Shown piece by piece: positions 11,541-21,356 of a stretch of DNA of 64,000 bases. Source of the DNA: Tatumella ptyseos ATCC 33301 (lineage in GTDB: Bacteria > Pseudomonadota > Gammaproteobacteria > Enterobacterales > Enterobacteriaceae); assembly GCF_000735525.1 (NCBI RefSeq), contig NZ_JMPR01000028.1, forward strand, positions 173,010 through 237,009. The letters are read 5' to 3'. Each line of letters starts with the position of its first letter. The stretch's first letter is position 1. The translations under genes were made by a program, and so were the position numbers. The notes below the pieces were generated by a model. That model was not told the origin of the DNA. It ran no database searches and was given only the letters and a program-made list of their open reading frames with translations.

Positions 11541-12431
11541 TTATGAGCGGGTGAGGCAGACATAATCCAGATTATGGCAGCCGAGCGCGGCCAGGGTGGT
11601 CTGAGTCGCACTGCGCTGAAGCAGAGTGGCCTCTTCCGATTCGGCCAGCACGGCACGCTGAATTTCGGCGCAATCCCCGCCTTTGAGATTGAGCAGGATC
11701 AGCGCCGATTGCAGTGGCGGTAACGTCGGATTATACGCGGCATTTTCTGCATAGCGACCGGCATAAATTGCTCCGTCACGGGTCTGCAAAGCAACGCCGC
11801 TGAATGCGTCACTGTAAGGTGCATAACTGAGGCTGGCGGCATGTATCGCCGCCTGTGTCAGCGCGTCACCCTGCGGGATAAACTGCTGGTCACTGACATC
11901 CATCAGCACGCTGTGAATGTTCAGGTCTGCCGGGCCAAAGGCGGCCGGCAGATAGTCAGCCAGCGCCCGCGGTGGCTGATCCGGCAGGCAAACCGTCAGG
12001 GACAGGCCGCTGTTTAGCTCATTCATAAATTGCCGGCAGTGACCGCAAGGCGAGTAATTGACGGTGATCGCCGCCAGTTTCTCCTCGCCCGAAAGCCAGG
12101 CGTGGGTAATGGCGCTTTGTTCAGCATGCACCGTCTGTTGCATGGTGGCACCGCTGAATTCCATATTAGCGCCGAAGTACCAGCATCCGCTGACGCCCCG
12201 GGCGATGGCTCCGACGTTAAAATGCGAGAGCGGGGTGACGGCACAACTGGCTGCCAGTGGCAGCAGGGCCAGTGCCAGGGCATTTTCGTCAAGGCCGGTG
12301 GCAGTCATCAGATGATGTACGGTTTCCGGCTGAAGAAGGGCCGTAAAATGCGGGTCATCAAGCACGGGTTTCAGTGCCTGTTGCAGAGGGGTATCAAGTG
12401 TGGCAAACGCCGTGGTAAAACGTGGATGCAT
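11541..12431 (-). CDS. cdd: Cytidine deaminase
   Basis: Cdd hydrolytically deaminates cytidine and deoxycytidine to uridine forms in pyrimidine salvage. It is the homodimeric, zinc-dependent enterobacterial type with a catalytic N-terminal half and a degenerate C-terminal copy. The ligands and proton shuttle are at the E. coli positions: His102 and Glu104 in TVHAEQSA, Cys129 and Cys132 in SPCGHC. The start MHPRF at 12431 has a GAGG site six bases upstream and gives 296 residues (E. coli 294). Order sanA-maeA-cdd on the minus strand differs from E. coli only by maeA. Confidence 0.96.
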   Translation of the reverse strand: MHPRFTTAFATLDTPLQQALKPVLDDPHFTALLQPETVHHLMTATGLDENALALALLPLAASCAVTPLSHFNVGAIARGVSGCWYFGANMEFSGATMQQTVHAEQSAITHAWLSGEEKLAAITVNYSPCGHCRQFMNELNSGLSLTVCLPDQPPRALADYLPAAFGPADLNIHSVLMDVSDQQFIPQGDALTQAAIHAASLSYAPYSDAFSGVALQTRDGAIYAGRYAENAAYNPTLPPLQSALILLNLKGGDCAEIQRAVLAESEEATLLQRSATQTTLAALGCHNLDYVCLTRS

Positions 12432-12581
12432 ACAAAGCCTCATCGGGTGAGCCGGTTATCCCTGGTTTTTATAGGTGATCCCGGTCCGGGACACAATGTA
12501 ATCTGCTCTCTTATTGCAGTTCTGTGTGACAAGCCGCAAAGTTCAGAAAAATAGCAGCAGAGAGATGTCCGGCAGCAGAGG

Positions 12582-12607
12582 AAAAAAAAGCCGGTTTGCA
12601 CCGGCTT
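12582..12607 (-). terminator. Intrinsic terminator after metG
   Basis: Read on the minus strand, an AAGCCGG/CCGGCTT stem is followed by a run of T (plus-strand A run 12582-12589). It begins 21 bp past the metG stop. Confidence 0.88.
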
Positions 12608-12627
12608 AACGAAATAGCTTGTCAGGA

Positions 12628-14694
12628 TTAACGCACCGGCATGCCCGGTTGCGCACCACTGTCGGCAGACAGAATAAACAGGTCTTTGCCCCCGTTACCG
12701 GCTGACAGCACCATCCCTTCAGACACGCCAAAGCGCATTTTACGCGGGGCCAGGTTTGCGACGATGATCGTCAAACGGCCGACCAGCACCGACGGATCCG
12801 GGTAAGCCGCACGGATCCCGGAGAAGATCTGGCGTTTTTCGCCGCCCACATCCAGCATCAGGCGCAGGAGTTTATCGGAACCCTCTACCAGCTCTGCCTG
12901 TTCAATCAGTGCGACACGCATATCGACTTTGGCAAAGTCATCGATGGTAATCACACCTTCCACGGACGCTTCTTCCTTTTTGGCCGGTTTTGCCACGGCA
13001 GCCGTTTTCTTCTGAGTCGCCGCCGCAGCAGGTGCTGCCTGTGCCGCATCTTCTTTTGATGCATCGACCAGCGCCGTGACTTTACTCATCTCGATCCGCT
13101 GATAAAGCGCCTTGAAAGGTGCCACAGTATGACCGGTCAGCGGCTGTGCAATGCTATCCCAGCTCAGTTCGCTGTTCAGGAAGGCTTCACTGCGGGCAGA
13201 GAGTTCCGGCAGTACCGGTTTCAGCCAGGTCATCAGAATACGGAACAGGTGGATCCCCATCGAACAGATAGCCTGCAGGTCAGCATCACGGCCTTCCTCT
13301 TTGGCAACCACCCACGGTGCCTGCTCATCCACATAACGGTTAGCCAGGTCTGCCAGTGCCATAATTTCGCGGATAGCACGACCAAACTCGCGACTGGCCC
13401 AGGCTTCACCGATTTTCTCGCTCGCATCGACAAAGGTCTGGTACAGCGCCGGGTCAGCCAGCGTCTCAGAAAGCTTGCCGTTGAAACGTTTCGTGATGAA
13501 GCCAGCATTACGGGATGCCAGGTTAACCACTTTGTTCACGACGTCGGCATTGACCCGCTGTACGAAGTCTTCCAGATTCAGGTCGATGTCATCGATACGG
13601 GAAGAGAGTTTCGCCGCATAGTAGTACCGAAGGCTGTCGGCATCCAGGTGTTCAAGCCAGGTGCTGGCCTTGATAAAGGTCCCGCGGGATTTAGACATCT
13701 TGGCACCGTTAACCGTGACATACCCGTGGACAAACAGGTTATCCGGTTTGCGGTAGTTGCTGCCTTCCAGCATGGCAGGCCAGAACAGGCTATGGAAGTA
13801 GACAATATCTTTACCGATAAAGTGGTACAGCTCGGTGGTGGAATCCTTTTTCCAGTATTCGTCGAAGTCCAGATCACCGCGTTTATCACACAGGTTTTTG
13901 AACGAGCCCATATAACCGATAGGGGCATCCAGCCAGACGTAGAAATATTTGCCTGGCGCATCCGGAATTTCAAAGCCGAAATACGGGGCATCACGGGAAA
14001 TATCCCACTGTTGCAGGCCGGATTCGAACCATTCCTGCATTTTGTTCGCTACCTGCTCCTGCAGCGCGCCGGAACGGGTCCAGCTCTGCAGCATGTCAGA
14101 GAAAGAAGGCAGGTCGAAGAAATAGTGTTCGGAATCACGCATCACCGGCGTGGCGCCGGAAATCGCTGATTTTGGCTCAACCAGTTCGGTCGGGCTGTAG
14201 GTGGCCCCGCAGACTTCACAGTTATCACCGTACTGGTCGGCTGCCTTACATTTCGGGCAGGTCCCTTTCACAAAGCGATCCGGCAGAAACATGCCTTTTT
14301 CAGGATCGAACAGCTGTGAAATGGTGCGGTTCTTAATGAAACCGTTGTTTTTCAGACTGCCGTAAATTTTTTCAGACAGGACGCGGTTTTCTTCACTGTG
14401 GGTAGAGTGATAGTTATCGTAACTGATATTAAAACCAGCGAAATCTTTCTGATGTTCCTGGCTCATCTCTTCAATCATTTTTTCCGGGCTGACGCCCAGT
14501 TGCTGTGCTTTCAGCATGATGGGGGTGCCATGGGCATCATCGGCACAGATGAACCATACAGTATTGCCACGCATTCGCTGGTAACGCACCCAGATATCCG
14601 CCTGGATGTGTTCCAGCATATGCCCGAGATGGATAGATCCGTTAGCGTACGGCAGGGCGCACGTTACCATTATTTTCTTTGCGACTTGAGTCAT
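12628..14694 (-). CDS. metG: Methionyl-tRNA synthetase
   Basis: MetG charges elongator and initiator tRNA-Met with methionine. It is a class I synthetase of 688 residues (E. coli 677) acting as a homodimer. The HIGH-type motif HLGH is at residues 22-25. The zinc knuckle cysteines are at 146, 149, 159 and 162, and KMSKS is at 332-336. After the anticodon-binding helices comes an Ala/Lys-rich linker (about 550-580), then a C-terminal EMAP-like tRNA-binding and dimerisation domain ([12 protein letters not shown] to the end). It is divergent from apbC, as in E. coli, and ends at a strong terminator. Confidence 0.98.
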   Translation of the reverse strand: MTQVAKKIMVTCALPYANGSIHLGHMLEHIQADIWVRYQRMRGNTVWFICADDAHGTPIMLKAQQLGVSPEKMIEEMSQEHQKDFAGFNISYDNYHSTHSEENRVLSEKIYGSLKNNGFIKNRTISQLFDPEKGMFLPDRFVKGTCPKCKAADQYGDNCEVCGATYSPTELVEPKSAISGATPVMRDSEHYFFDLPSFSDMLQSWTRSGALQEQVANKMQEWFESGLQQWDISRDAPYFGFEIPDAPGKYFYVWLDAPIGYMGSFKNLCDKRGDLDFDEYWKKDSTTELYHFIGKDIVYFHSLFWPAMLEGSNYRKPDNLFVHGYVTVNGAKMSKSRGTFIKASTWLEHLDADSLRYYYAAKLSSRIDDIDLNLEDFVQRVNADVVNKVVNLASRNAGFITKRFNGKLSETLADPALYQTFVDASEKIGEAWASREFGRAIREIMALADLANRYVDEQAPWVVAKEEGRDADLQAICSMGIHLFRILMTWLKPVLPELSARSEAFLNSELSWDSIAQPLTGHTVAPFKALYQRIEMSKVTALVDASKEDAAQAAPAAAATQKKTAAVAKPAKKEEASVEGVITIDDFAKVDMRVALIEQAELVEGSDKLLRLMLDVGGEKRQIFSGIRAAYPDPSVLVGRLTIIVANLAPRKMRFGVSEGMVLSAGNGGKDLFILSADSGAQPGMPVR

Positions 14695-14881
14695 AGTTTG
14701 CGTAGCTTTCTGTTATTTGGAAAAGAGTCTGAATGGTAACCGAAGGCACCCTTAACGTAAACAAGTGCCGGGCGATAAAGGCAGGATCGCTGACATGCCG
14801 GTCAATCTGCTACTATAAGCGAAGAAAAATGGTTTACCGGGCGTGCCGTTCGTCACGTCCCCGTCAGAAGGAGAAGGGATA

Positions 14882-15979
14882 ATGCCGGCACTCACCCCGG
14901 AAGAATTACATGCACAGGTCAGTGCGGTAGTTGCCGCGTTTCAGCATCCAACCCTGCAACAGGATCTTATTCGCCTGCAGGCCCTGCACCATGTGGCGTT
15001 ACTGGATAATGTTTTACACATTGAACTGCTCCTGCCGTTTGCCTGGCAGTCGGGCTTTGAGTCATTGCAGGAAGAAACGAGCGGAACACTTTGCCAGATC
15101 ACCGGTGCTGACCGCGTGGAATGGCGACTGAGCCATGAGATTGCCACCCTGAAACGGGCCAAAAATCTGCCAGGTGCCCGGGGCGTAAAAAATATTATTG
15201 CCGTCAGTTCCGGTAAAGGGGGGGTCGGTAAGTCGTCCACGGCGATTAATCTGGCCCTGGCACTGCAGGCTGAAGGGGCAAAAGTGGGAGTACTGGATGC
15301 TGATATTTACGGGCCTTCAGTCCCCATGATGCTGGGCAGTGAGGGCGAGCGCCCTTCATCGCCGGACGGCAAGCATATGAACCCCGTGATGGCCCACGGG
15401 CTGGCAACGAATTCAATAGGGTATCTGGTGACCGACGACAACGCGATGGTCTGGCGCGGTCCGATGGCCAGTAAGGCACTGATGCAGTTGCTGAATGAGA
15501 CCCTGTGGCCGGAGGTGGATTACCTGATTGTGGATATGCCCCCCGGCACCGGTGATATTCAGCTCACGCTGGCGCAAAATATCCCGGTGACGGCCGCACT
15601 GGTGGTCACCACCCCGCAGGATGTTGCGCTGCTGGATGCGAAAAAAGGCATAGTGATGTTCAATAAAGTGTCGGTGCCGGTGCTGGGTATTATCGAAAAT
15701 ATGAGCGTGCATCTCTGCAGCCAGTGCGGGCATGCGGAAGCTATTTTTGGTACCGGCGGCGCAGAAGCGCTGACGGAAGAGTACGGCCTGCATCTGGCCG
15801 GAAAAATCCCGCTGCATATTTCGCTTCGTGAAGATCTGGATGCCGGACAACCCACGGTGAGTCGCTGGCCCGATAGCGGGTTTACCCGACTGTATCGTGA
15901 TATTGCCAGCGGTATTGCTGCCAGACTGTACTGGCAAGGCGAGGTTGTTCCGCCGGATATTTCTATCCGTACCCTGTAA
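14882..15979 (+). CDS. apbC: Iron-sulfur cluster carrier protein ApbC (Mrp)
   Basis: A P-loop NTPase of the Mrp/NBP35 family that binds and transfers Fe-S clusters in the cytosol. An N-terminal DUF59/MIP18-like domain (about 5-90) precedes the ATPase domain. The deviant Walker A GKGGVGKS is at residues 111-118, and the cluster-binding CxxC is Cys279/Cys282 in LCSQCGH. The frame is open from 14843, but the ATG at 14882 has a good purine-rich ribosome site and gives 365 residues (E. coli Mrp 369). It is divergent from metG, separated by 187 bp. Confidence 0.95.
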   Translation: MPALTPEELHAQVSAVVAAFQHPTLQQDLIRLQALHHVALLDNVLHIELLLPFAWQSGFESLQEETSGTLCQITGADRVEWRLSHEIATLKRAKNLPGARGVKNIIAVSSGKGGVGKSSTAINLALALQAEGAKVGVLDADIYGPSVPMMLGSEGERPSSPDGKHMNPVMAHGLATNSIGYLVTDDNAMVWRGPMASKALMQLLNETLWPEVDYLIVDMPPGTGDIQLTLAQNIPVTAALVVTTPQDVALLDAKKGIVMFNKVSVPVLGIIENMSVHLCSQCGHAEAIFGTGGAEALTEEYGLHLAGKIPLHISLREDLDAGQPTVSRWPDSGFTRLYRDIASGIAARLYWQGEVVPPDISIRTL

Positions 15980-16007
15980 ACAGATTGGGTCTGTTGTCAT
16001 CCTCTTA

Positions 16008-16028
16008 CGCCGCGGGGCCTCCGCGGCG
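16008..16028 (+). repeat. GC-rich hairpin after apbC
   Basis: Perfect eight-base arms CGCCGCGG/CCGCGGCG with a five-base loop start 29 bp after the apbC stop. There is no T tract, so it may be an RNA-stabilising or Rho-assisted 3' end rather than an intrinsic terminator. Confidence 0.5.
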
Positions 16029-16168
16029 CTGCATCGGGTCTGTAGCGTATTGTCAGGCAGACCCCGCCAGTCGCCTGAGCGGTTACTGATATTTTCGTTG
16101 CCTGCCGGTGAGCGGGGCGGATGATCCCTGCGACATGCTCCGACAGAACGATAGCCCGGGTCAGTTTA

Positions 16169-16205
16169 ATAGGTTTCAGTGATTACATTGATAATGACAG
16201 TGTAT
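16169..16205 (+). promoter_or_regulatory. OxyR-like binding site upstream of ahpC
   Basis: The 37-bp stretch fits the tetrameric OxyR pattern ATAG-N7-CTAT twice with a 22-bp period. It starts ATAGGTTTCAGTGAT, continues with seven spacer bases, then ATAATGACAGTGTAT. I count about 14 of the 20 conserved positions, the weaker half being the downstream one. It lies 58 bp before the ahpC start, where OxyR would contact RNA polymerase. Known biology: OxyR activates ahpCF in E. coli. The match was made by eye. Confidence 0.6.
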
Positions 16206-16263
16206 TAGCCCGTGCCCGCCCCGACGGTTACTCTGTAGCTCAACTTTTCATGGAGGGCAACTC

Positions 16264-16827
16264 ATGTCAATTATCAATACTCAGATTAAACCGTTCAAAA
16301 ACAGTGCATTTAAAGATGGCCAGTTTGTTGAACTGACAGAAAAAGATGTGGCAGGTAAGTGGAGTGTCTTCTTCTTCTATCCGGCTGATTTCACCTTTGT
16401 CTGCCCGACTGAGCTGGGCGACGTGGCAGACCACTACGACGAATTTCAGAAACTGGGTGTCGATATCTACTCAGTCTCTACCGATACCCACTTTACCCAT
16501 AAAGCATGGCACGGCAGCTCAGACACCATCGCTAAAATCCGTTATGCCATGATCGGTGACCCGACCGGTGCGCTGACCCGTAATTTCGACATTATGCGTG
16601 AAGACCAGGGGCTGGCTGACCGGGGCACCTTTATCGTCGATCCGCAAGGCATTATCCAGGCCGTAGAAATTACCGCTGAAGGTATCGGTCGTGATGCTTC
16701 TGACCTGCTGCGTAAAGTGAAAGCGGCGCAGTATGTGGCGACCCACCCGGGTGAAGTGTGCCCGGCGAAGTGGAAAGAAGGTGAGGCAACACTGGCACCG
16801 TCACTGGATCTGGTCGGAAAAATCTAA
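16264..16827 (+). CDS. ahpC: Alkyl hydroperoxide reductase subunit C (typical 2-Cys peroxiredoxin)
   Basis: AhpC reduces hydrogen peroxide, organic peroxides and peroxynitrite in the cytosol and is recycled by AhpF. The 187-residue protein is the length of E. coli AhpC. The peroxidatic Cys47 sits in FTFVCPTEL and the resolving Cys166 in [14 protein letters not shown] ribosome site lies seven bases before the ATG. An OxyR-like site lies upstream, and a terminator lies between ahpC and ahpF, so ahpC should be made in excess over ahpF. Confidence 0.98.
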   Translation: MSIINTQIKPFKNSAFKDGQFVELTEKDVAGKWSVFFFYPADFTFVCPTELGDVADHYDEFQKLGVDIYSVSTDTHFTHKAWHGSSDTIAKIRYAMIGDPTGALTRNFDIMREDQGLADRGTFIVDPQGIIQAVEITAEGIGRDASDLLRKVKAAQYVATHPGEVCPAKWKEGEATLAPSLDLVGKI

Positions 16828-16853
16828 TACACCGCACCAGTCGACGTATTTTC

Positions 16854-16880
16854 ACGGGTGCTCTGGCACCCGTTTTTTTT
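16854..16880 (+). terminator. Intergenic terminator/attenuator between ahpC and ahpF
   Basis: A perfect eight-base-pair ACGGGTGC/GCACCCGT stem with TCTG loop is followed by eight T. It lies 26 bp after the ahpC stop and only 16 bp before the ahpF start. No separate ahpF promoter is evident in the gap, so ahpF is probably expressed by readthrough. Confidence 0.85.
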
Positions 16881-16896
16881 GTCAGGGGAAATGACC

Positions 16897-18468
16897 ATGC
16901 TCGATACAACATTAAAGAACCAGCTCAGCAGTTATCTCGAAAAACTGACCCGTCCGGTAGAGCTGATTGCCAGCCTGGATGACAGTAAAGCTTCAGCAGA
17001 GGTGGGTGAGCTACTGGAACAAATTACGGGTCTGTCAGATAAAATTTCACTGCGCCGGGAAGATGCCCTGTTCAGCCGGCAGCCGTCATTTATGATTGCG
17101 CAGGCAGGGCAGACGTACGGGCCGGTCTTCTCCGGCTCTCCCCTTGGACACGAATTTACGTCACTGGTGCTGGCACTGTTACAGACCGGCGGTCATCCCT
17201 CGAAAGAGAGCCAGCAGCTATTATCCCAGGTGGCAGAACTCGACAGTGACCTGCATTTCGAAACCTATTATTCGCTTTCCTGCCATAACTGCCCGGATGT
17301 TGTGCAGGCGCTGAACCTGATGGCGATCCTTAACCCTAAGGTGACCCATACCGCTATCGACGGCGGCGTTTTCCGTGAGGAAGTGGAGCAGCGCCAGGTG
17401 ATGGGCGTCCCCGCGGTGTTCCTGAACGGTCAGAGTTTCGCGCAGGGCAGACTGTCGCTGAGCGAGATTGTCAGCAAAGTGGATACCAATGCCGGTAAAA
17501 AAGCGGCGGAAGCCCTGAACCAGCGTCCGCCTTATGATGTACTAATTGTCGGCAGCGGACCTGCCGGCGTGGCGGCTGCGGTCTATGCCGCCCGTAAAGG
17601 GATCCGTACCGGACTTATCGGTGAACGTTTCGGGGGACAGGTACTGGATACCGTCGATATCGAAAACTATATATCGGTCCCGAAAACCGAAGGTGGCCGC
17701 CTGGCAGGCGCATTACGTCAGCATGTTGATGACTACCGGATTGATGTGATTGAAGCACAATCGGTCAGCCGTTTATTGCCTGCCGAAACCGCCGGTGAAC
17801 TGCACCGTCTGACCACCGGATCCGGCGCGACGCTCAGTGCCAAATCCGTGATCCTGGCCACCGGTGCCCGCTGGAGAAATATGAACGTGCCCGGCGAAGA
17901 AGCGTACCGTACCCGCGGTGTCACCTATTGTCCGCACTGTGATGGTCCTTTATTTAAAGGTAAACGCGTTGCGGTGATCGGCGGCGGTAACTCCGGGGCT
18001 GAAGCGGCCATTGATTTAGCAGGCCTGACAGAGCACGTGACCCTGCTTGAATTCGCCCCCGAAATGAAAGCCGATAAAGTCCTGCGCGATAAGCTGCACA
18101 GTCTGCCGAATGTTGAGGTCATACTCAACGCGCAGACCCGTGAAGTGGTCGGCGATGGTCAGCAGGTGACCGGGCTGCAATATCAGGACCGACTCAGTGG
18201 CGAACTGCACAGCGTCGCGTTATCCGGCATCTTTGTGCAGATAGGCTTATTACCGAACACCGGGTGGTTAACGGATACCCTGTCGCTGAACCGCTTTGGT
18301 GAAATTGAGATCGACAGCAAATGTGAAACCAGCCGGAAAGGTATTTTTGCGGCAGGTGACTGCACCACCGTGCCCTATAAGCAGATTATTGTGGCTTGCG
18401 GAGAGGGGGCAAAAGCCTCATTGTCAGCGTTTGACTACCTGATCAGGACGCCGTCGCTGAATGGCTAA
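16897..18468 (+). CDS. ahpF: Alkyl hydroperoxide reductase subunit F
   Basis: AhpF is the NADH-dependent flavoprotein disulfide reductase that recycles AhpC. The N-terminal tandem thioredoxin-like domain carries Cys129/Cys132 in SCHNCPD, at the same positions as in E. coli. The FAD-binding [19 protein letters not shown], the redox-active CPHCDGP and the NADH-binding [17 protein letters not shown] follow. The C-terminal FAD contact is [14 protein letters not shown]. Of the two in-frame ATG codons (16891, 16897), the second has the better distance to AGGGG and gives 523 residues (E. coli 521). Transcription ends at the strong hairpin after the gene. Confidence 0.97.
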   Translation: MLDTTLKNQLSSYLEKLTRPVELIASLDDSKASAEVGELLEQITGLSDKISLRREDALFSRQPSFMIAQAGQTYGPVFSGSPLGHEFTSLVLALLQTGGHPSKESQQLLSQVAELDSDLHFETYYSLSCHNCPDVVQALNLMAILNPKVTHTAIDGGVFREEVEQRQVMGVPAVFLNGQSFAQGRLSLSEIVSKVDTNAGKKAAEALNQRPPYDVLIVGSGPAGVAAAVYAARKGIRTGLIGERFGGQVLDTVDIENYISVPKTEGGRLAGALRQHVDDYRIDVIEAQSVSRLLPAETAGELHRLTTGSGATLSAKSVILATGARWRNMNVPGEEAYRTRGVTYCPHCDGPLFKGKRVAVIGGGNSGAEAAIDLAGLTEHVTLLEFAPEMKADKVLRDKLHSLPNVEVILNAQTREVVGDGQQVTGLQYQDRLSGELHSVALSGIFVQIGLLPNTGWLTDTLSLNRFGEIEIDSKCETSRKGIFAAGDCTTVPYKQIIVACGEGAKASLSAFDYLIRTPSLNG

Positions 18469-18505
18469 ATTTCCTGCGCTGTAGTTTACGTCTGTATTTT
18501 TAATT

Positions 18506-18543
18506 ATCCCCGCGGTTATCAGTAATAACCGCGGGGATTTTTT
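18506..18543 (+). terminator. Intrinsic terminator after ahpF
   Basis: Long arms ATCCCCGCGGTTAT and ATAACCGCGGGGAT enclose a short loop and are followed by TTTTT. It starts 37 bp after the ahpF stop and is one of the strongest hairpins in the window. Confidence 0.92.
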
Positions 18544-18817
18544 ATATTAATTTTTTATTGTTCCTCAGGCGTCATCATTCGCAGGTGTTATTAATTGTTT
18601 ACTGGTGATTATATTATTCACCCGGTTCCTGGATATTAATATAATTAACGTTAACAGGATTTAATGATTGAATAATAATTTACTTAAGTGGTTAATTTTA
18701 ATAATTTGTTTTTATTAGCATCTTATGCTGAAATCAACGCCATTTACTGCCGCATAATTCCTGCTCTTTTACCGGGCGAAATATGCCTGCATATCATTCA
18801 TGGCAGACGATGAATCA
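18544..18817 (+). promoter_or_regulatory. AT-rich intergenic region before the putative outer-membrane gene
   Basis: No gene is seen between the ahpF terminator and 18818. The stretch 18580-18720 is markedly AT-rich, with many TAAT/ATTA words, in an otherwise GC-rich area. That is typical of horizontally acquired or H-NS-bound promoters. It should hold the promoter of the downstream two-gene unit; no specific -35/-10 pair stands out enough to name. Confidence 0.45.
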
Positions 18818-19897
18818 ATGAAAATAAGATATCAGCTATTCGGCCTTCTGGTAGTGTTTTGCGTTATTTTACCTGCCAGTAGTAAAAGCAGGTTAGCGGA
18901 CCTTGCCGATCTTTATCAGTTACCTCAGACGGGCCTGAACCCCCGTGAAGACGTGGGTAAGGGGCCGTCCACGCCGCCAAAAAACACAGCGCTTCCTGTT
19001 CAGCATTATAACCGCTGGCTCCCGTTGCTGGGGGAGCAAGCGGTAGAGAGGGGGTATGAGTTACCGCTGCCCTTCGGTATTGGCATTAACTATATGAATA
19101 TCCGGCAGAATATCGATGTGAAGTCCATCGCGTTCAGTGGACTGGGCCTCGGGAACCGGGCCTTACCGGGGGGGCTTTTTGCTATTGATGCCAGTAAAAC
19201 CCGGCAATATAGCCAGACCCGGACGCTTCGTCTGGATACCTGGATCCTGCCATTCTGGGATCTCTATGGCATTACCGGACAGACGCGAGGCCATTCCATG
19301 TCTTCTGTCGGGGTGGACTCTGATCCGGATCAGTTTAAAGGTGACCTGATAAACCAGATGATTGCCGGCATTATCCACGGTATGCATCATGCCGGGAGCT
19401 TCGATAACCTTAATTTTGAGCTGAAATTTAAAGGCAATACTTACGGTATAGGGACAGTGCTGGCGGGAGGCTCGGGGGACTGGTATGGCCTGCTGGATAT
19501 TAATTACACTCAGACCCGTTTTGACATCCTCGATGGCAGCATCACTGCTCTGACGGTCTCACCCCGGGCGGGGTACCGCGTTGATACGCCGGGTCTCCGT
19601 GCCATTGGCTTGCCTCCCGGGAAACTGAACCTTTGGGTCGGCACCATGTACCAGAATGTGCAGCAGGAATTTAAAGGCAGCCTTAACGATTTGTCGATGC
19701 CGGCCTCTTTAAAAGCACTGATGGCGATGGCGAATCAGAAGGGGGAAGGGCGTTTCGATGTTAAACAACATCTTCAGTCGCCCTGGAACATTCTGCTGGG
19801 CGCGCAGTACAGCATGACAAAACATTTTAATCTGGCGACGGAACTCGGGTTTGCTGAACGTCACAGTATCATGGTTTCCGGCGAGTATCGTTTCTGA
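18818..19897 (+). CDS. Putative outer-membrane beta-barrel protein, unknown function
   Basis: I do not recognise a named family. The protein (359 residues from the ATG at 18818) begins with a Sec-type signal peptide: MKIRYQ, then a hydrophobic stretch LFGLLVVFCVILPA and a small-residue cleavage region. The body is rich in Gly, aromatic and alternating polar/hydrophobic residues, with no long hydrophobic helices. The last strand (ATELGFAERHSIMVSGEYRF) ends in phenylalanine, the BAM recognition signature of outer-membrane barrels. The ATG at 18800 is also in frame but would put acidic residues before the signal peptide. It stands 252 bp upstream of the DUF4056 gene on the same strand, so the two probably work together. 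Substrate and role are unknown. Confidence 0.7.
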   Translation: MKIRYQLFGLLVVFCVILPASSKSRLADLADLYQLPQTGLNPREDVGKGPSTPPKNTALPVQHYNRWLPLLGEQAVERGYELPLPFGIGINYMNIRQNIDVKSIAFSGLGLGNRALPGGLFAIDASKTRQYSQTRTLRLDTWILPFWDLYGITGQTRGHSMSSVGVDSDPDQFKGDLINQMIAGIIHGMHHAGSFDNLNFELKFKGNTYGIGTVLAGGSGDWYGLLDINYTQTRFDILDGSITALTVSPRAGYRVDTPGLRAIGLPPGKLNLWVGTMYQNVQQEFKGSLNDLSMPASLKALMAMANQKGEGRFDVKQHLQSPWNILLGAQYSMTKHFNLATELGFAERHSIMVSGEYRF

Positions 19898-19969
19898 TGT
19901 ATTCAGTGTGCTTACGCAGGAGCAGGTCACCCGGAGCAGACGGCTTTCGCCGGGCTGTGGTGAGCATTT

Positions 19970-20005
19970 CCGGGGATATTCTCCGGGCCATTGCCGGGAT
20001 ATTCT
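19970..20005 (+). repeat. Short direct repeat in the gap between the barrel and DUF4056 genes
   Basis: CCGGGGATATTCT (19970-19982) recurs as CCGGGATATTCT (19994-20005), a period of about 24 bp. The surrounding gap 19898-20149 is GC-rich, full of CCGG words, and has no visible gene. Confidence 0.4.
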
Positions 20006-20149
20006 GACGAGCCGGCCGGGTAAAGGACACTGGTTGCCGACGAGCGGTGCCTGGTAACGGTTTGCCTTTCAGCCTGCTATGAATATCCGTCCGGATTATG
20101 GTCCCGGTAAAGGAAGCCGTGCTCTCTATTTTCAGGCAGGGGAAGCGTT

Positions 20150-21298
20150 TTGAAGCAGTGGATAAGTATTCTGACCAGCATTATGGCCCTGTGCGGACAG
20201 CCTGCCAGCGCAGCACTGGCTATCGGCAGTGATTTTTCCGAATTGCCTCAGCAACAGGCCACCCGGGCCTGGCCGGTAGCTGCCCCGGCGGCGATACCGG
20301 ACGGATTACGGCCCTGTTGTGCGTTCGGTTACCGTCTGAAAACACAGATTTTCGGTATCCCCGTGCCGTTTTACCGTATCGGAAACATCGCGGGAGCAGG
20401 GGCGCTGGGACAGCATACCTATAATGACAGCCGCTTCAATTCCTTACTGGCGATCAGCGGATTGGGGGCGGAAAATAATGGCATTATCTTTACCCGGCGC
20501 GGCGGATTTATTGATACGGCCCATATCCGCGACAGTGCCGACATGACCTTCTATCTGTTTACCCGCCTGTATCCGACGCTGGGGAAAGCCTTTACGCTCT
20601 CACCGGGCGGGGAAGAGCTGGCCCGGCGTAAAATAGTGTTTAAAGCATTTACGCCTCCGGCCGATCGGGCACAGGCGTATTCGCTGGCAGTCTGGCTGGC
20701 GGCCCGGATAGCGTTTGATCTTGCGGCCTGGCATGAAATTGCGCAGTGGTATGGCTTTGAGTCAGTCCCGGGCTTTCCTGAAGGGATCTCGGCCTTTTCA
20801 CCGGAGGATCTTTATTCCAACCTCGTCGGGGCACGACTGGCCGCGTCAGTGCTGCTTGACGGTCATGGATACAGCCGGACAGGCTTTAATCTGGCGATGA
20901 CGACCGTGTTACCGGATGCGCTGGCACAGCTGGGCGGAGTACCTGCCGCACAAACCCGCCTTCAGTTTGATCGGTTGGACCAACGCTGGTGGGACAGTAC
21001 AAAAGCGGTACCGCAAAAATTTCTGTTGTTAAAACGTAACTATCAGACAGGGAGTGATCGCGTCCCGACACCGATCCCGGGGGAGCCTCAGGCCGTTTTA
21101 CGGCTTGCGCTGCCGGCCAGTGTTGCCGGAGAGACGCTGGATACCCTGGCAGAACTGCAGCTCTGGCCGGGGAAAAGGATGGGGAACCTGCCGAAACCTG
21201 TCCGCTATTATACCCGCAGGGATTTCCCCGCGTTGGCCTCGTTTGCCAGGTTGAACGACCAGCAGCAGTTACGTCAGGCGGCAGGCCCGGAGTCATGA
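20150..21298 (+). CDS. Exported DUF4056-family protein
   Basis: A 382-residue protein with a signal peptide (MKQWISILTSIMALCGQPASA) and features I associate with DUF4056, a family of unknown function. They are RPCCAFGY near residue 53, the RRGGFIDTAHIRDSAD block near 117, AWHEIAQWYGFESVPGF near 196 and SAFSPEDLYSNLVGARLA near 216. The conserved His residues, including an HE pair in HEIAQWYG, suggest a metal-dependent or hydrolase-like active site; that is inference. The start is TTG, with GGGGAAG a few bases upstream; the next in-frame ATG would destroy the signal peptide. It forms a probable unit with the putative outer-membrane barrel upstream, and the product should be periplasmic or surface-associated. 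Confidence 0.75.
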   Translation: MKQWISILTSIMALCGQPASAALAIGSDFSELPQQQATRAWPVAAPAAIPDGLRPCCAFGYRLKTQIFGIPVPFYRIGNIAGAGALGQHTYNDSRFNSLLAISGLGAENNGIIFTRRGGFIDTAHIRDSADMTFYLFTRLYPTLGKAFTLSPGGEELARRKIVFKAFTPPADRAQAYSLAVWLAARIAFDLAAWHEIAQWYGFESVPGFPEGISAFSPEDLYSNLVGARLAASVLLDGHGYSRTGFNLAMTTVLPDALAQLGGVPAAQTRLQFDRLDQRWWDSTKAVPQKFLLLKRNYQTGSDRVPTPIPGEPQAVLRLALPASVAGETLDTLAELQLWPGKRMGNLPKPVRYYTRRDFPALASFARLNDQQQLRQAAGPES

Positions 21299-21306
21299 TT
21301 GTCCAG

Positions 21307-21337
21307 CCGGCAGTGCAGGGGGATCCTGTACTGCCGG
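21307..21337. repeat. 13-bp stem hairpin between converging DUF4056 gene and dbpA
   Basis: Arms 21307-21319 and 21325-21337 pair over 13 bases, with one G-T wobble on the plus strand, around a five-base loop. It sits 8 bp after the plus-strand stop and 19 bp beyond the dbpA stop. There is no T tract, but the position suggests a shared 3' end. Confidence 0.5.
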
Positions 21338-21356
21338 TAACGTCAGAGTTGCAGGA

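Noticed and set aside
13129-14169. Long open frame (346 codons) opposite metG
   Set aside because: Overlaps the conserved catalytic core of metG; arises from codon bias on the other strand, with no recognisable domain.
16151-16172. First ATAG pair (16151 and 16169) as the OxyR repeat
   Set aside because: The spacing is 18 bp rather than 22; the ATAG at 16169 with ATAA at 16191 fits the pattern better.
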